IMG/VR virus record: IMGVR_UViG_3300025634_000002
Location: 1 to 64,000 of that record
Strand: one strand, 5' to 3'
DNA from: a virus
Length of the DNA: 64,000 nt
Within the stretch, counting starts at the first letter, position 1; every line of letters begins with the position of its first letter. This document shows, in pieces, positions 40,450-47,615 of the stretch. Below the pieces are notes generated by a model that ran no database searches, was not told the DNA's origin, and saw nothing but the letters and a program-made list of their open reading frames with translations. The position numbers were made by a program, and so were the translations under genes.

Positions 40450-40644
40450 ATGGCGGACAAGGACAGCTTCGCGGATTGGGAACGCAAGGTCCGTGCGATG
40501 CTGCCATGCCCCGATAGTTTTGACGTGCAGGAAGCCATCGCCACGTGCGGCCTCGATAATCCGATCGAGCGCCTAAAGCTGCTCATCGAATTGACCGTAG
40601 CCCACGACGAAGCAAGCGCTTCCGGCGCTTTCAACGACGAATAA
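40450..40644 (+). CDS. Small hypothetical, first gene of the plus early operon
   Basis: 64 residues, MADKDSFADWERKVRAML onward; helical. Start at 40450 with GGGAGA upstream; the frame is open further upstream but crosses the promoter. Function unknown. Confidence 0.65.
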   Translation: MADKDSFADWERKVRAMLPCPDSFDVQEAIATCGLDNPIERLKLLIELTVAHDEASASGAFNDE

Positions 40645-40656
40645 CAGGAGAACCGA

Positions 40657-40953
40657 ATGCCCCCCTTCATCCTCAGCGCCGCCGACATCCGCGCCGCGCT
40701 CAACCTCACCTCGACCGAGTTTGATCCGCTGATCGATACCGGCATTGCCACGGTCGGGATCGACCTTGAATGCCGCTACAACCGCTCGCTGCGGGTCGGT
40801 GAGGCGCCGGATGGGTCACGGGACTTCTTCCTCTCCCGTGTCGTCGCGTGGGCCAAGGATCAGCCCGACATCATGCTCGCCGCCGTGCGCGAGGCTGGCG
40901 TGCGCGCTGACGGGGCAATCGCTGATCTGGCGAAGCCGCTGGTGACAGCGTGA
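40657..40953 (+). CDS. Small hypothetical of the early operon
   Basis: 98 residues, with LSAADIRAALNLTSTEF and DFFLSRVVAWAKDQ. AGGAG ribosome site. Overlaps the next gene by GTGA. No family recognised. Confidence 0.6.
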   Translation: MPPFILSAADIRAALNLTSTEFDPLIDTGIATVGIDLECRYNRSLRVGEAPDGSRDFFLSRVVAWAKDQPDIMLAAVREAGVRADGAIADLAKPLVTA

Positions 40954-41165
40954 GCGAGCTTCCTGCCTCCGTGCGCGATCGTCAACTCGCTTCGATCACC
41001 GATGCGGGACGCGCCCTCGGATTGATGGAGGCCGTCGTCGAAGTTATGCGCCTCGCCAGTCAATTTCAGGACAGCGGAAATCGGGAAGCCTACGCCGCAA
41101 CTCGCGCGCTCGCTGAACGGCTGAAATCGCGCTCTGACGAAATCGAAAAGGAACTCGCGCCGTGA
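40950..41165 (+). CDS. Small helical hypothetical
   Basis: 71 residues from GTG (GTGA). Helical, e.g. LGLMEAVVEVMRLASQF and ALAERLKSRSDEIEKEL. Overlaps the next start by 4 bases. Confidence 0.6.
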   Translation: MSELPASVRDRQLASITDAGRALGLMEAVVEVMRLASQFQDSGNREAYAATRALAERLKSRSDEIEKELAP

Positions 41166-42277
41166 ACGACCAACTCACCAAGACCAACGCCATGCCGGTC
41201 AATCACGCCTACGACCTCTGGCATGCTGAGCAGAAAACTCCGACGCCCGAGGAACGGCGCGCCGACCGGACGACCGAAGCTGCGGAAATGTCGGGCTTCT
41301 GGCGCATGCATGGCGCGCGTACGAAGACCGATTGGCCGGTCGCCATCTGGAACGGCGAGGGCCAAGACGAAACCATCTTCCAGATCGGCCGCAAGGTCCG
41401 CAACACCGCCGAGCACCGGGACGAGTGGGACGATTTCGTTGCCTCGTCATGGCTGCATTGCACCGCCGTGACCGAGCGCGAATACCACGACGCGATGGGG
41501 ACTGGCTTTTGGGTCGACCTGAAACCGGCGCGGCAGATGACCGAGGAAGAAAAGCTCGGGATAGATACCTCGACGGGCGGCAACAATCCGCCGATCGACG
41601 AGTCGCTGGCCGACCAGATCGCGTCGCTCGTCGACAAGGCCAAGGCCACACCTGAGCCCAAGACCCAGGACGAGGCGAACGCGGCGACTGCCATCCTCGA
41701 CAAGCTGCGCGCGCTGCTCAAGCGCGCCGAGGCTGAGCGGGTCACGGAGAAAGAGCCATTTTTGCAGGGTAGCCGCGAGGTCGACGCCAAATGGGGAGCC
41801 ATCGCCAACCCCGGCAAGGAAGCCGGCGTGGATCTCGACAACCGGCGCAAGGCGTATCTGCGCAAGGAACAGGCGCGGCTCGACGCCGAGGCTGCAGCCG
41901 AGCGTAAGCGTCAGCAGGATTTGGTCGACGCCGAGAATGAGCGCATCCGCAAGGAAAACGAGGCGCGTCTGGCCGCTGCGCAGGATCACGGCAATTACGA
42001 TCCTACGGACCCCACGGACGAACCGCCTGAGCTTCTGCCCGAGGTCGCGGCACCTGTCATCGCGGCTCCCCGCGCTACCGCCAGCAGTGCCTACGGTCGA
42101 GCGAGCGGCCTCAAGACGGTGAAGGTCGCCGTGGTCGATGATCCGACCAAACTGGCCTCGCACTTCATCGAGGCCAAGGATGTCGATTTTGCCGATTACC
42201 TCCAGAAACGAGCGGCGGCGGCTCTGCGTGGAAAGGTCACGCTGCCGGGCTGCTCCAGCAAGGATGAACTGCAATGA
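41162..42277 (+). CDS. Coiled-coil protein upstream of recT, recombination-associated
   Basis: 371 residues from GTG. The middle (residues 150-275) is a long charged coiled coil with EAERVTEKEPFL and RLDAEAAAERKRQQDLV. The C-terminal 60 residues (VKVAVVDDPTKLASHFIEA, then YLQKRAAAALRG) form a small domain. Coiled-coil proteins of this type precede RecT-like annealases in several phages. Role is unproven. Confidence 0.65.
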   Translation: MNDQLTKTNAMPVNHAYDLWHAEQKTPTPEERRADRTTEAAEMSGFWRMHGARTKTDWPVAIWNGEGQDETIFQIGRKVRNTAEHRDEWDDFVASSWLHCTAVTEREYHDAMGTGFWVDLKPARQMTEEEKLGIDTSTGGNNPPIDESLADQIASLVDKAKATPEPKTQDEANAATAILDKLRALLKRAEAERVTEKEPFLQGSREVDAKWGAIANPGKEAGVDLDNRRKAYLRKEQARLDAEAAAERKRQQDLVDAENERIRKENEARLAAAQDHGNYDPTDPTDEPPELLPEVAAPVIAAPRATASSAYGRASGLKTVKVAVVDDPTKLASHFIEAKDVDFADYLQKRAAAALRGKVTLPGCSSKDELQ

Positions 42278-42810
42278 GCGAGGACTGGAAGTCGATCGAC
42301 GGTTTTCCTGGCTATCAGGTCTCTAGCCTCGGCCGAGTCCAGTCGTTCAAGAATGGCGACATCTTCGGGAAACTCCTGACGCCGAGTCGGGGAAGCAAAT
42401 CCAGACGCGCAATCGTCACCCTCTATCGGAACGGCAAGAAGCAATACCGCCTCGTCGCTAGGCTCGTGTGCGAAGCCTTCCACGGCTCCCCTCTGACGGG
42501 CCAGCAAGCGGCGCATCGAAATGGCAACCGACTGGAAGACACTCGAGAAAATTTGCGCTGGCGGACGCCTAAGCAGAACAGTGCTGAACGAGACGACCAC
42601 GGCACGACTGCTCGGGGCGAGCGCCACTACGCGGCCATCCTGACGGATGATCAGGTTCGGCAAATCCGCGAGGCCTACTCCGCCCGAAAGAGCACCGGGA
42701 CGGTCTACGGGTTCATCACGAAAACTGCGGCCCGATACAACGTTAAAATCTCGTGCGTCGAAGACATCGTCTACGGGCGCTCGTGGAAGCATCTCAAGGA
42801 GCAAGCATGA
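42274..42810 (+). CDS. NUMOD4-HNH homing endonuclease
   Basis: 178 residues. WKSIDGFPGYQVSSLGRV is the NUMOD4 DNA-binding motif and AAHRNGNRLEDTRENLRW the HNH core; a C-terminal helix-turn-helix (TAARYNVKISCVEDIV) ends it. It sits inside the recombination operon, ATGA-linked to both neighbours, so it has adapted to the operon's translation. Confidence 0.9.
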   Translation: MSEDWKSIDGFPGYQVSSLGRVQSFKNGDIFGKLLTPSRGSKSRRAIVTLYRNGKKQYRLVARLVCEAFHGSPLTGQQAAHRNGNRLEDTRENLRWRTPKQNSAERDDHGTTARGERHYAAILTDDQVRQIREAYSARKSTGTVYGFITKTAARYNVKISCVEDIVYGRSWKHLKEQA

Positions 42811-43805
42811 CCGAGACCACCACCAAGTCAAAGACGGATGCGCCGCAGGCCGCGCCCGCTGCCCAGCTTCCATCGCGCCGCGAGGATTGGGAGAACTTCA
42901 AGACCGAACTCGACAAGCGCGCCGACGAGATCGGCTCGCAACTCCCCCCGAACGTGACCAAGGATCGCTTCATCGGAGCCTCGCTCGCTGCCGTGAAGGC
43001 CACGCCTGCCATCCTCACGGCCACCCCGCGCTCGCTCATGTCGGCGCTGACCAAGGCGGCCCAGGACGGCCTTCTGCCCGATGGGCGCGAGGGGATCATC
43101 ACGGTCTACTCGACGACCGTCGATGGGCAGAAACAAAACATCGCCCAATGGAACCCGATGTTCTACGGGATACGCAAGCGTGCCCGTGAACTCGACGGGA
43201 TCATCATCGACGCCCAGGTGGTCTACGTCGGTGACGAGTTCGATTACGAGCTCGGGGACCATCCGTTCATCAAGCACAAGCCGAAGGCGCGCACCGAGAA
43301 GGTGGATGCCAGCGCGGGCCTCGCCGTCTATGCGATCTTCCGTCACCCGACCGAGGGCATCCTTGCCCGTGAGGTGATGTGGAAAGTCGATGTATTCGAC
43401 GTGATGAACCAGTCGCGGGCCAAAGGCTCGCTGATGTGGACGACGTTCTGGACCGAGGGGTGGCGCAAGACGGTCGGGCGCCGCGGTGCAAAATCAGTTC
43501 CGGTCTCGCCACAACTCGAGCGGCTGATCCAGCGCGACGACGAGAACTTCTCATTCGACCAGACACCACCGATGCTCGCGCCACCCTCACCGCCGAGTGC
43601 GCCGCCAGCACCGGCCGCGCCCGAAGAGACGCCGGCCGACGTCGCCCAAGATTTCAACGACGACGACAACGGCGAGCACGTCGACCCGAACACATCTCTC
43701 GATCGCCAGTTCAACGAGACCATGCGCGAGGACCGACCGTTCCCCGGCGACGAACCCCTTCCCGAAGCGACCAAGCAGGCTGTGCGGAGGGGAAACACGC
43801 CATGA
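42807..43805 (+). CDS. recT: RecT-family single-strand annealing protein
   Basis: 332 residues. FIGASLAAVKATPAILTATP, SLMSALTKAAQDGLLPDGRE, AQWNPMFYGIRKRARE and DYELGDHPFIKHKP follow RecT. It anneals complementary strands in phage recombination. The C-terminal 90 residues are a Pro/Asp/Glu-rich tail. No obvious partner exonuclease lies next to it; the VRR-NUC protein is 4 kb away on the other strand. Confidence 0.9.
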   Translation: MTETTTKSKTDAPQAAPAAQLPSRREDWENFKTELDKRADEIGSQLPPNVTKDRFIGASLAAVKATPAILTATPRSLMSALTKAAQDGLLPDGREGIITVYSTTVDGQKQNIAQWNPMFYGIRKRARELDGIIIDAQVVYVGDEFDYELGDHPFIKHKPKARTEKVDASAGLAVYAIFRHPTEGILAREVMWKVDVFDVMNQSRAKGSLMWTTFWTEGWRKTVGRRGAKSVPVSPQLERLIQRDDENFSFDQTPPMLAPPSPPSAPPAPAAPEETPADVAQDFNDDDNGEHVDPNTSLDRQFNETMREDRPFPGDEPLPEATKQAVRRGNTP

Positions 43806-44047
43806 GCGAACGCGACACACCGGCGTTTCCGGTCTCTCACGGAACGGGCTCGGCCTACTTTGCGCACCCCGGCATGACACTACGCGACTGGTTCGCGGGG
43901 CAGGCGCTCTCTGGGCTGCTGGCCGAACCTCAACCCGAGGACGGCGAGCCTGAACTTGGGGTGGGCCGCGACTATGCCGCTAAGGCTGCGCAAGCTGCTT
44001 ACCGGATCGCTGACGCCATGCTCGCAGAGCGGGCGACCATCGAATGA
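43802..44047 (+). CDS. Conserved small phage protein
   Basis: 81 residues. DTPAFPV, GMTLRDWFAGQALSGLLAE and A-x-AAYRIADAMLAER are the signature of a very common phage family of unknown role. ATGA overlaps on both sides. Confidence 0.75.
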   Translation: MSERDTPAFPVSHGTGSAYFAHPGMTLRDWFAGQALSGLLAEPQPEDGEPELGVGRDYAAKAAQAAYRIADAMLAERATIE

Positions 44048-44232
44048 GCAAAAACGCCGAGCCCCGCAAATCCACCGAAGCCGCCAACCAAGCCCTATGG
44101 GAATCTCTCACGGATCGCGAGCGCACCGCCGTCAACGCCGCGATGAAAGCCTTTGCTGATGCACCCGGAACGTCGGATCGGATTTCCATGCTGTATGCGA
44201 TCAGGATGTATCAGGCGGAGATGGCGAAGTGA
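44044..44232 (+). CDS. Small helical hypothetical
   Basis: 62 residues; helical with LTDRERTAVNAAMKAFAD. ATGA/GTGA overlaps. No family recognised. Confidence 0.55.
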   Translation: MSKNAEPRKSTEAANQALWESLTDRERTAVNAAMKAFADAPGTSDRISMLYAIRMYQAEMAK

Positions 44233-44432
44233 GCGACCTACCGAAATGCACTAGCCGGTGGGGCCACAAGTTCGAGGGTCGCTACGACAAAGGCTCCGCA
44301 ATCATCCCTCCCGGCACGCCGCTGAGTATCGCCATGGACAGCCTCTCTAGCATCTACGAGCGGTTCCGTCAGGTCACCTACGCGCGGGACGTGTGTGTCC
44401 GCTGTGGCGTGACTATCGAGAGGGCCAAATGA
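44229..44432 (+). CDS. Small zinc-knuckle-like protein
   Basis: 67 residues from GTG. C-x5-GHKF near the start and DVCVRCGVTI near the end form a possible C-H-C-C zinc site, usual for small phage early proteins. Function unknown. Confidence 0.55.
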   Translation: MSDLPKCTSRWGHKFEGRYDKGSAIIPPGTPLSIAMDSLSSIYERFRQVTYARDVCVRCGVTIERAK

Positions 44433-44701
44433 GAGCCGAGGACCGCATCATCAGAGACGCCAAGATCGAGGACATGCACAAGCGCGGCGTGCCGAAATCC
44501 GAGATCAGCCGCAGCCTCGGCGTCAAGCCCAATCGGATCTACGAAATCCTTGCACAGCGCGGAGCGATTTCGGTCAATCCAGCCGATCGTGTCGAGCGCA
44601 CGATATGGGACGGCGATAGCCGCGACCGGCTACGGCAGGCCATCCATAGGCGCCAGGTTGCGGGTGCTAGAGCGGCATTGCAGATGATGAGGCAGCAGTG
44701 A
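44429..44701 (+). CDS. Small helix-turn-helix protein
   Basis: 90 residues. KRGVPKSEISRSLGVKPNRI is a helix-turn-helix; the C-terminal part is Arg-rich. Could be a regulator or DNA-binding accessory. ATGA overlap sets the start. Confidence 0.6.
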   Translation: MRAEDRIIRDAKIEDMHKRGVPKSEISRSLGVKPNRIYEILAQRGAISVNPADRVERTIWDGDSRDRLRQAIHRRQVAGARAALQMMRQQ

Positions 44702-45153
44702 GCCGAGCCGCAATAGCGATGGTCAAAGACCAGAGGGGGCTGCACGCGATGGACCAATATGCTCATCAGCAAATTGAGGAGTTGCCGCCCGGCACCTATA
44801 GCGTTCGCTGTTCTCGGATGACGGCCAAATACAAGACCGAGCGTGAGGGCATGCGCGGGCTCTGGTGGGCAGGCTGTGACCTGCTATCGAAGAACACCGA
44901 GCAGAAGGGTTTTGCGACCAAGCGCGCGGCCAGCGACGAGATCCTCATAGGCATCGACCTCACTCGGAAACGCTACCGCATCGACAAGACCTGGGAACCA
45001 ATTCCGGTCTCTCTGGCAGAGGAAAGCATGGATGACGAGGAAATGGCGACGGTGATCGAGCTCGGCCGCGCCTACTGCATGGACCGGTTTCGGTTTGACC
45101 CCTTCAAGATGTGGGTCGACGAGCAAGAAGCAATGAAGGCGAACAATCGATGA
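44698..45153 (+). CDS. Hypothetical protein, DUF1367-like end
   Basis: 151 residues from GTG. The middle has MRGLWWAGCDLLSKNTEQ, and the end SMDDEEMATVIELGRAYCMD resembles the MD-x-EE block of DUF1367 proteins of lambdoid phages. Similarity is distant. Confidence 0.55.
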   Translation: MSRAAIAMVKDQRGLHAMDQYAHQQIEELPPGTYSVRCSRMTAKYKTEREGMRGLWWAGCDLLSKNTEQKGFATKRAASDEILIGIDLTRKRYRIDKTWEPIPVSLAEESMDDEEMATVIELGRAYCMDRFRFDPFKMWVDEQEAMKANNR

Positions 45154-45350
45154 CCGATGAACAGACGACAATCGTCCTGCTGGCCGTTGCCAAAGTGATC
45201 GGCAACTCGAAGAAACTCATGATCGAAGCCATTGAAGGCCGCGTCAACGAAAAAGAGGCCTTCAATGAACTGCTAGTCAGCAGCACCGTCGACATCAGCA
45301 TTGCCTTTCAAGAGGCATTCGACCTCGTGGAGCACAGGAAGGCATCGTGA
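45150..45350 (+). CDS. Small helical hypothetical
   Basis: 66 residues, MTDEQTTIVLLAVAKVIGN onward; helical. ATGA/GTGA coupled. Function unknown. Confidence 0.55.
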   Translation: MTDEQTTIVLLAVAKVIGNSKKLMIEAIEGRVNEKEAFNELLVSSTVDISIAFQEAFDLVEHRKAS

Positions 45351-45544
45351 CCCATCGGACCAACCGCCAGATATTCGCCAACGCCCATCGCGTCGATGAC
45401 GACCTCGACCTAGACGGCGAGCGCGGCCCATTGCGGCGGCGCGAACCACGGTCTGGGCTGATCGTCGAGGCCGAGGAGGAACGCCAGGTCAAGATGCCAA
45501 AACTGCTGTTCCTTAGCCGCAGGTTCGGATGGGAAAGCCCATGA
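45347..45544 (+). CDS. Small charged hypothetical
   Basis: 65 residues from GTG, Arg/Asp/Glu-rich (VDDDLDLDGERGPLRRR). Overlaps the HNH gene by ATGA. No family recognised. Confidence 0.5.
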   Translation: MTHRTNRQIFANAHRVDDDLDLDGERGPLRRREPRSGLIVEAEEERQVKMPKLLFLSRRFGWESP

Positions 45545-45915
45545 GCCGGTCCGTCGAGGAGTGGATCGGCAAGACCGACGACGCGGCCATCCCGACCAGA
45601 GTGAAGCTGCGTATCTGGGAGCGTGAAAATGGAACCTGCTGGATCAGTGGCCGGAAAATTCGACCGGGAGAGCCATTCGATTTCGACCACAAGGTCGCGC
45701 TCATAAACGGGGGCGAGCACAGGGAGTCGAACCTGTTCCCGGCCCTCCGCGACAAGCATCGCGAAAAGACCCGCGAGGACGTGGCGATCAAATCCGAAAC
45801 GGCCCGCGTCCGCTCCAAGCATCTCGGGATCAAGAAGGCCTCGCGACCCATGCCGGGGTCAAAGGCCAGCGGCCTACGCAAGCGCATGAACGGCACAGTG
45901 GAGAGACGAACATGA
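45541..45915 (+). CDS. HNH nuclease
   Basis: 124 residues. CWISGRKIRPGEPFDFDHKVAL and NGGEHRESNLFPAL form an HNH core (D-H-K and N); the C-terminal 45 residues are Lys/Arg-rich. Its integration in the coupled operon suggests a phage function more than a recent mobile gene. Confidence 0.75.
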   Translation: MSRSVEEWIGKTDDAAIPTRVKLRIWERENGTCWISGRKIRPGEPFDFDHKVALINGGEHRESNLFPALRDKHREKTREDVAIKSETARVRSKHLGIKKASRPMPGSKASGLRKRMNGTVERRT

Positions 45916-46319
45916 ACAAATCAAAGGCAGCAACAGACGGCGCCGAGCCGGAAGGCATCACCGAGCCTGCTACGGTGACGCTGGAGGACGATACAGGTCC
46001 GGCGCGGTCCAATGTGCCGCGAACTACGCAGGTGGCCTCTACGGCCATCGTAGGCGATTTCTCGCTACCCAACGAGCACATCGATTATGCGATCCTGCTG
46101 GAGAATGGCCTGAATACGAGAATCCACGGCCTCCAAGCTCACATCGCCGCCATCGAAACGCTCTTGAAGAAGGGGCAGGCCAAGCACGACGAGATCATAG
46201 CCGATCTGGTGCACCGGCACGAGAGCGAAAAGATGAAGCTGGAGAACCAACTCGACAACCTCAAGACCGCGCTGCGAATGGCAAAGTCAGGTGTTGCGGC
46301 CAAGGACGTGCCGACGTGA
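45912..46319 (+). CDS. Coiled-coil protein
   Basis: 135 residues. Disordered acidic start and long C-terminal coiled coil (IAAIETLLKKGQAKHDEI, then KLENQLDNLKTALRMA). ATGA overlap upstream, GTGA overlap downstream. Function unknown. Confidence 0.6.
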   Translation: MNKSKAATDGAEPEGITEPATVTLEDDTGPARSNVPRTTQVASTAIVGDFSLPNEHIDYAILLENGLNTRIHGLQAHIAAIETLLKKGQAKHDEIIADLVHRHESEKMKLENQLDNLKTALRMAKSGVAAKDVPT

Positions 46320-46480
46320 GAACCGTGACAGTCTATTTCGCTGATCGCCTCAAGGATGGACGTTGGCGCATCGTATGCAGCGAGAACGGATTTACGCGCG
46401 ACCTCTGCGGTGCCATCAATGAGCACGTCGCACGCCAGCAAGCCGAAATCTTGACCGCCATGCGGAGAGTATCGACATGA
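46316..46480 (+). CDS. Very small protein
   Basis: 54 residues from GTG (TVYFADRLKDGRWRIVCS). The GTGA overlap at the start and ATGA overlap at the end fit the operon's pattern. No family recognised. Confidence 0.55.
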   Translation: MRTVTVYFADRLKDGRWRIVCSENGFTRDLCGAINEHVARQQAEILTAMRRVST

Positions 46481-46635
46481 TCAGCCCCTATCCCAACATC
46501 ATCCTCGTCGCCCTCGACCGCAAGCGTGCAAAGCGCGACCGGTTGCTGTTCGAATCCATCATGGTCACAGCCTCGCTGGATGCTATCGCAGAACTGCTAA
46601 ATCGGGATTGGGCGGTAGGGAGGAATGGGCCGTGA
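46477..46635 (+). CDS. Very small protein
   Basis: 52 residues (ISPYPNIILVALDRKRAKRD). ATGA and GTGA overlaps at the ends are the main support. Confidence 0.5.
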   Translation: MISPYPNIILVALDRKRAKRDRLLFESIMVTASLDAIAELLNRDWAVGRNGP

Positions 46636-46838
46636 GCGACTGGCAACCGATTGAGACGGCTCCTAAAGACGGAACTGACATCCTGCTTTACCGTCGTAAC
46701 TGGCACCAGAGTGCTCCAGTCGTTGCTGGCTGGTTTGAAGACGGATGGTATGCCTACGATCATGATTCAGAACAGGTGCCAGAACTCGGCGGCATAACGC
46801 ACTGGATGCCACTCCCCGAGCCACCATCCCGGCAGTAG
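46632..46838 (+). CDS. DUF551-like small protein
   Basis: 68 residues from GTG. WQPIETAPKDGTDILLY and ITHWMPLPEPP are the DUF551 signature, widespread in phages and without known function. Last protein gene of the operon, followed by a hairpin terminator. Confidence 0.75.
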   Translation: MSDWQPIETAPKDGTDILLYRRNWHQSAPVVAGWFEDGWYAYDHDSEQVPELGGITHWMPLPEPPSRQ

Positions 46839-46851
46839 CCTCCCAGCCGGT

Positions 46852-46880
46852 GGGGCGACTCCACATGCAGGGGTCGCCCC
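46852..46880 (+). terminator. Terminator of the plus early operon
   Basis: GGGGCGAC and GTCGCCCC form a perfect 8-bp stem with a 13-base loop, then GTTAATCTT. The T tract is weak, but the location directly after the last gene and before RNA genes fits. Confidence 0.6.
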
Positions 46881-46889
46881 GTTAATCTT

Positions 46890-47052
46890 GCAGTGCGCAT
46901 CTAGAACGGCTATATCGGTTTCGAGGCAGAGGTCGCGGGTGCAAAGCCCGTTGTCATCCGTGTGGGCCTAGGCTAACGCACGGTGGACATAGCTCAGAGA
47001 TAGAAGAGCGCTGCCGAGCAATCTTCACAGTTCGTTAGGCGGACCATGCGTA
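46890..47052 (+). ncRNA. Y-RNA-like (YrlA-like) RNA: tRNA-like domain in circularly permuted order
   Basis: All four tRNA helices are present, but in the order 3' half then 5' half. Anticodon stem: GGCAG (46925-46929) with CTGCC (47011-47015). T-arm: GCGGG-7-CCCGT (46935-46951) after a variable AGGTC. Acceptor-like helix: 46952-46964 with 46977-46989, 13 positions, two mismatches, closed by a 12-base loop, so no free CCA end. D-arm: TA-GCTC-10-GAGC (46990-47009). Outside the anticodon stem, CTAGAAC pairs with GTTC..TAG and GCGCAT with ATGCGT, giving an open long stem where Ro-type proteins bind Y RNAs. A strong hairpin follows. It lies about 560 bases before rtcB. Confidence 0.65.
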
Positions 47053-47085
47053 TCCTCCGGGGGCAACTTCGGAGGATACGTTTAT
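47049..47085 (+). terminator. Hairpin terminator of the Y-RNA-like gene
   Basis: CGTATCCTCCG and CGGAGGATACG make a perfect 11-bp stem around a 10-base loop, then TTTATG. The T run is short. It overlaps the last bases of the proposed Y-like RNA stem by three. Confidence 0.65.
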
Positions 47086-47216
47086 GTGGAAACCACTCTC
47101 AAAGCACAATGAGGAACGGCTGGGACTGGTACTGGCGCTACTTGCGGCGAGCGAGCAATTGTGCGAGGAAAGCGGTATGGACACCGCGACCACCATCGCA
47201 GATCGACCACCTACTT

Positions 47217-47291
47217 CTGGGCGTAGCTCAGAGGTAGAGTGCCGCACTCGGAATGCGGAAGTCGCTGGTTCGATACCAGCCGCCCAGACCA
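47217..47291 (+). tRNA. tRNA-Pro (CGG)
   Basis: Complete cloverleaf: acceptor CTGGCG-type 7-bp stem with CGCCCAG, D-stem GCTC/GAGT, anticodon stem CCGCA/TGCGG with loop CTCGGAA (anticodon CGG), T-stem GCTGG/CCAGC with loop TTCGATA, discriminator A and encoded CCA. Reads CCG proline codons, frequent in this GC-rich genome. Confidence 0.92.
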
Positions 47292-47320
47292 ACCTCACAC
47301 GAACGATCCTCTGAGCTTTC

Positions 47321-47397
47321 GCCGCCGTAGCTCAGACGGTAGAGCAGCCCTCCTGTAAAGGGCAGGTCGCAGGTTCGATTCCATGCCGGTGGCACCA
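47321..47397 (+). tRNA. tRNA-Thr (TGT), slightly atypical
   Basis: Acceptor GCCGCCG pairs with CGGTGGC (one G-U); D-stem GCTC/GAGC; anticodon stem GCCCT/AGGGC with loop CCTGTAA, anticodon TGT; encoded ACCA. Two oddities: position 33 is C where T is almost universal, and the T-stem GCAGG pairs with CC-A-TGC, a one-base bulge. Read with a one-base shift the anticodon would be GTA (Tyr), but the stem then fails. Confidence 0.75.
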
Positions 47398-47456
47398 AAG
47401 TTTTCGCCGAGAGGCGATCCTAGTTCGAGTCGCACTTGATAATCAGAGGAACGAGA

Positions 47457-47596
47457 CCAAGCCCGGTGTAGCGATACGGTGCGGGTGTAACTGGCGAGAT
47501 GAGTATGGTTAGCCAGTAGGGTCACGGGGTAAAACGAGGCGTCATCACCAACACGCCTATCGTCCTCAAAGCCGGGTCGCGCCCGGCGTAATTTTT
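47457..47596 (+). ncRNA. Structured leader upstream of rtcB, ending in a terminator-like hairpin
   Basis: Successive hairpins: GCCCG/CGGGT (47461-47486), ACTGGC/GCCAGT (about 47489-47518), AGGCGT/ACGCCT (about 47537-47558) and GCCGGG/CCCGGC (47571-47587) followed by GTAATTTTT. The last is a good Rho-independent terminator only 20 bases before the rtcB ATG, so it may end the tRNA transcript or act as an attenuator. No canonical tRNA fold was found in it. Confidence 0.45.
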
Positions 47597-47615
47597 CAAC
47601 CCAGGAGACACTGAT

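Noticed and set aside
41447-42274. 275-codon minus frame opposite the coiled-coil gene
   Set aside because: Antisense shadow; the plus gene is embedded in a chain of ATGA overlaps with recognised genes.
46895-46951. Reading the first T-arm-like element as an ordinary eroded tRNA
   Set aside because: No acceptor or D-arm lies upstream; the missing arms are found downstream in permuted order, which explains the element better.
47084-47314. 76-codon plus ORF (MWKPLSKHNEERLG)
   Set aside because: The beginning looks protein-like, but it runs through the whole tRNA-Pro gene without a stop and starts in the tail of a terminator hairpin.
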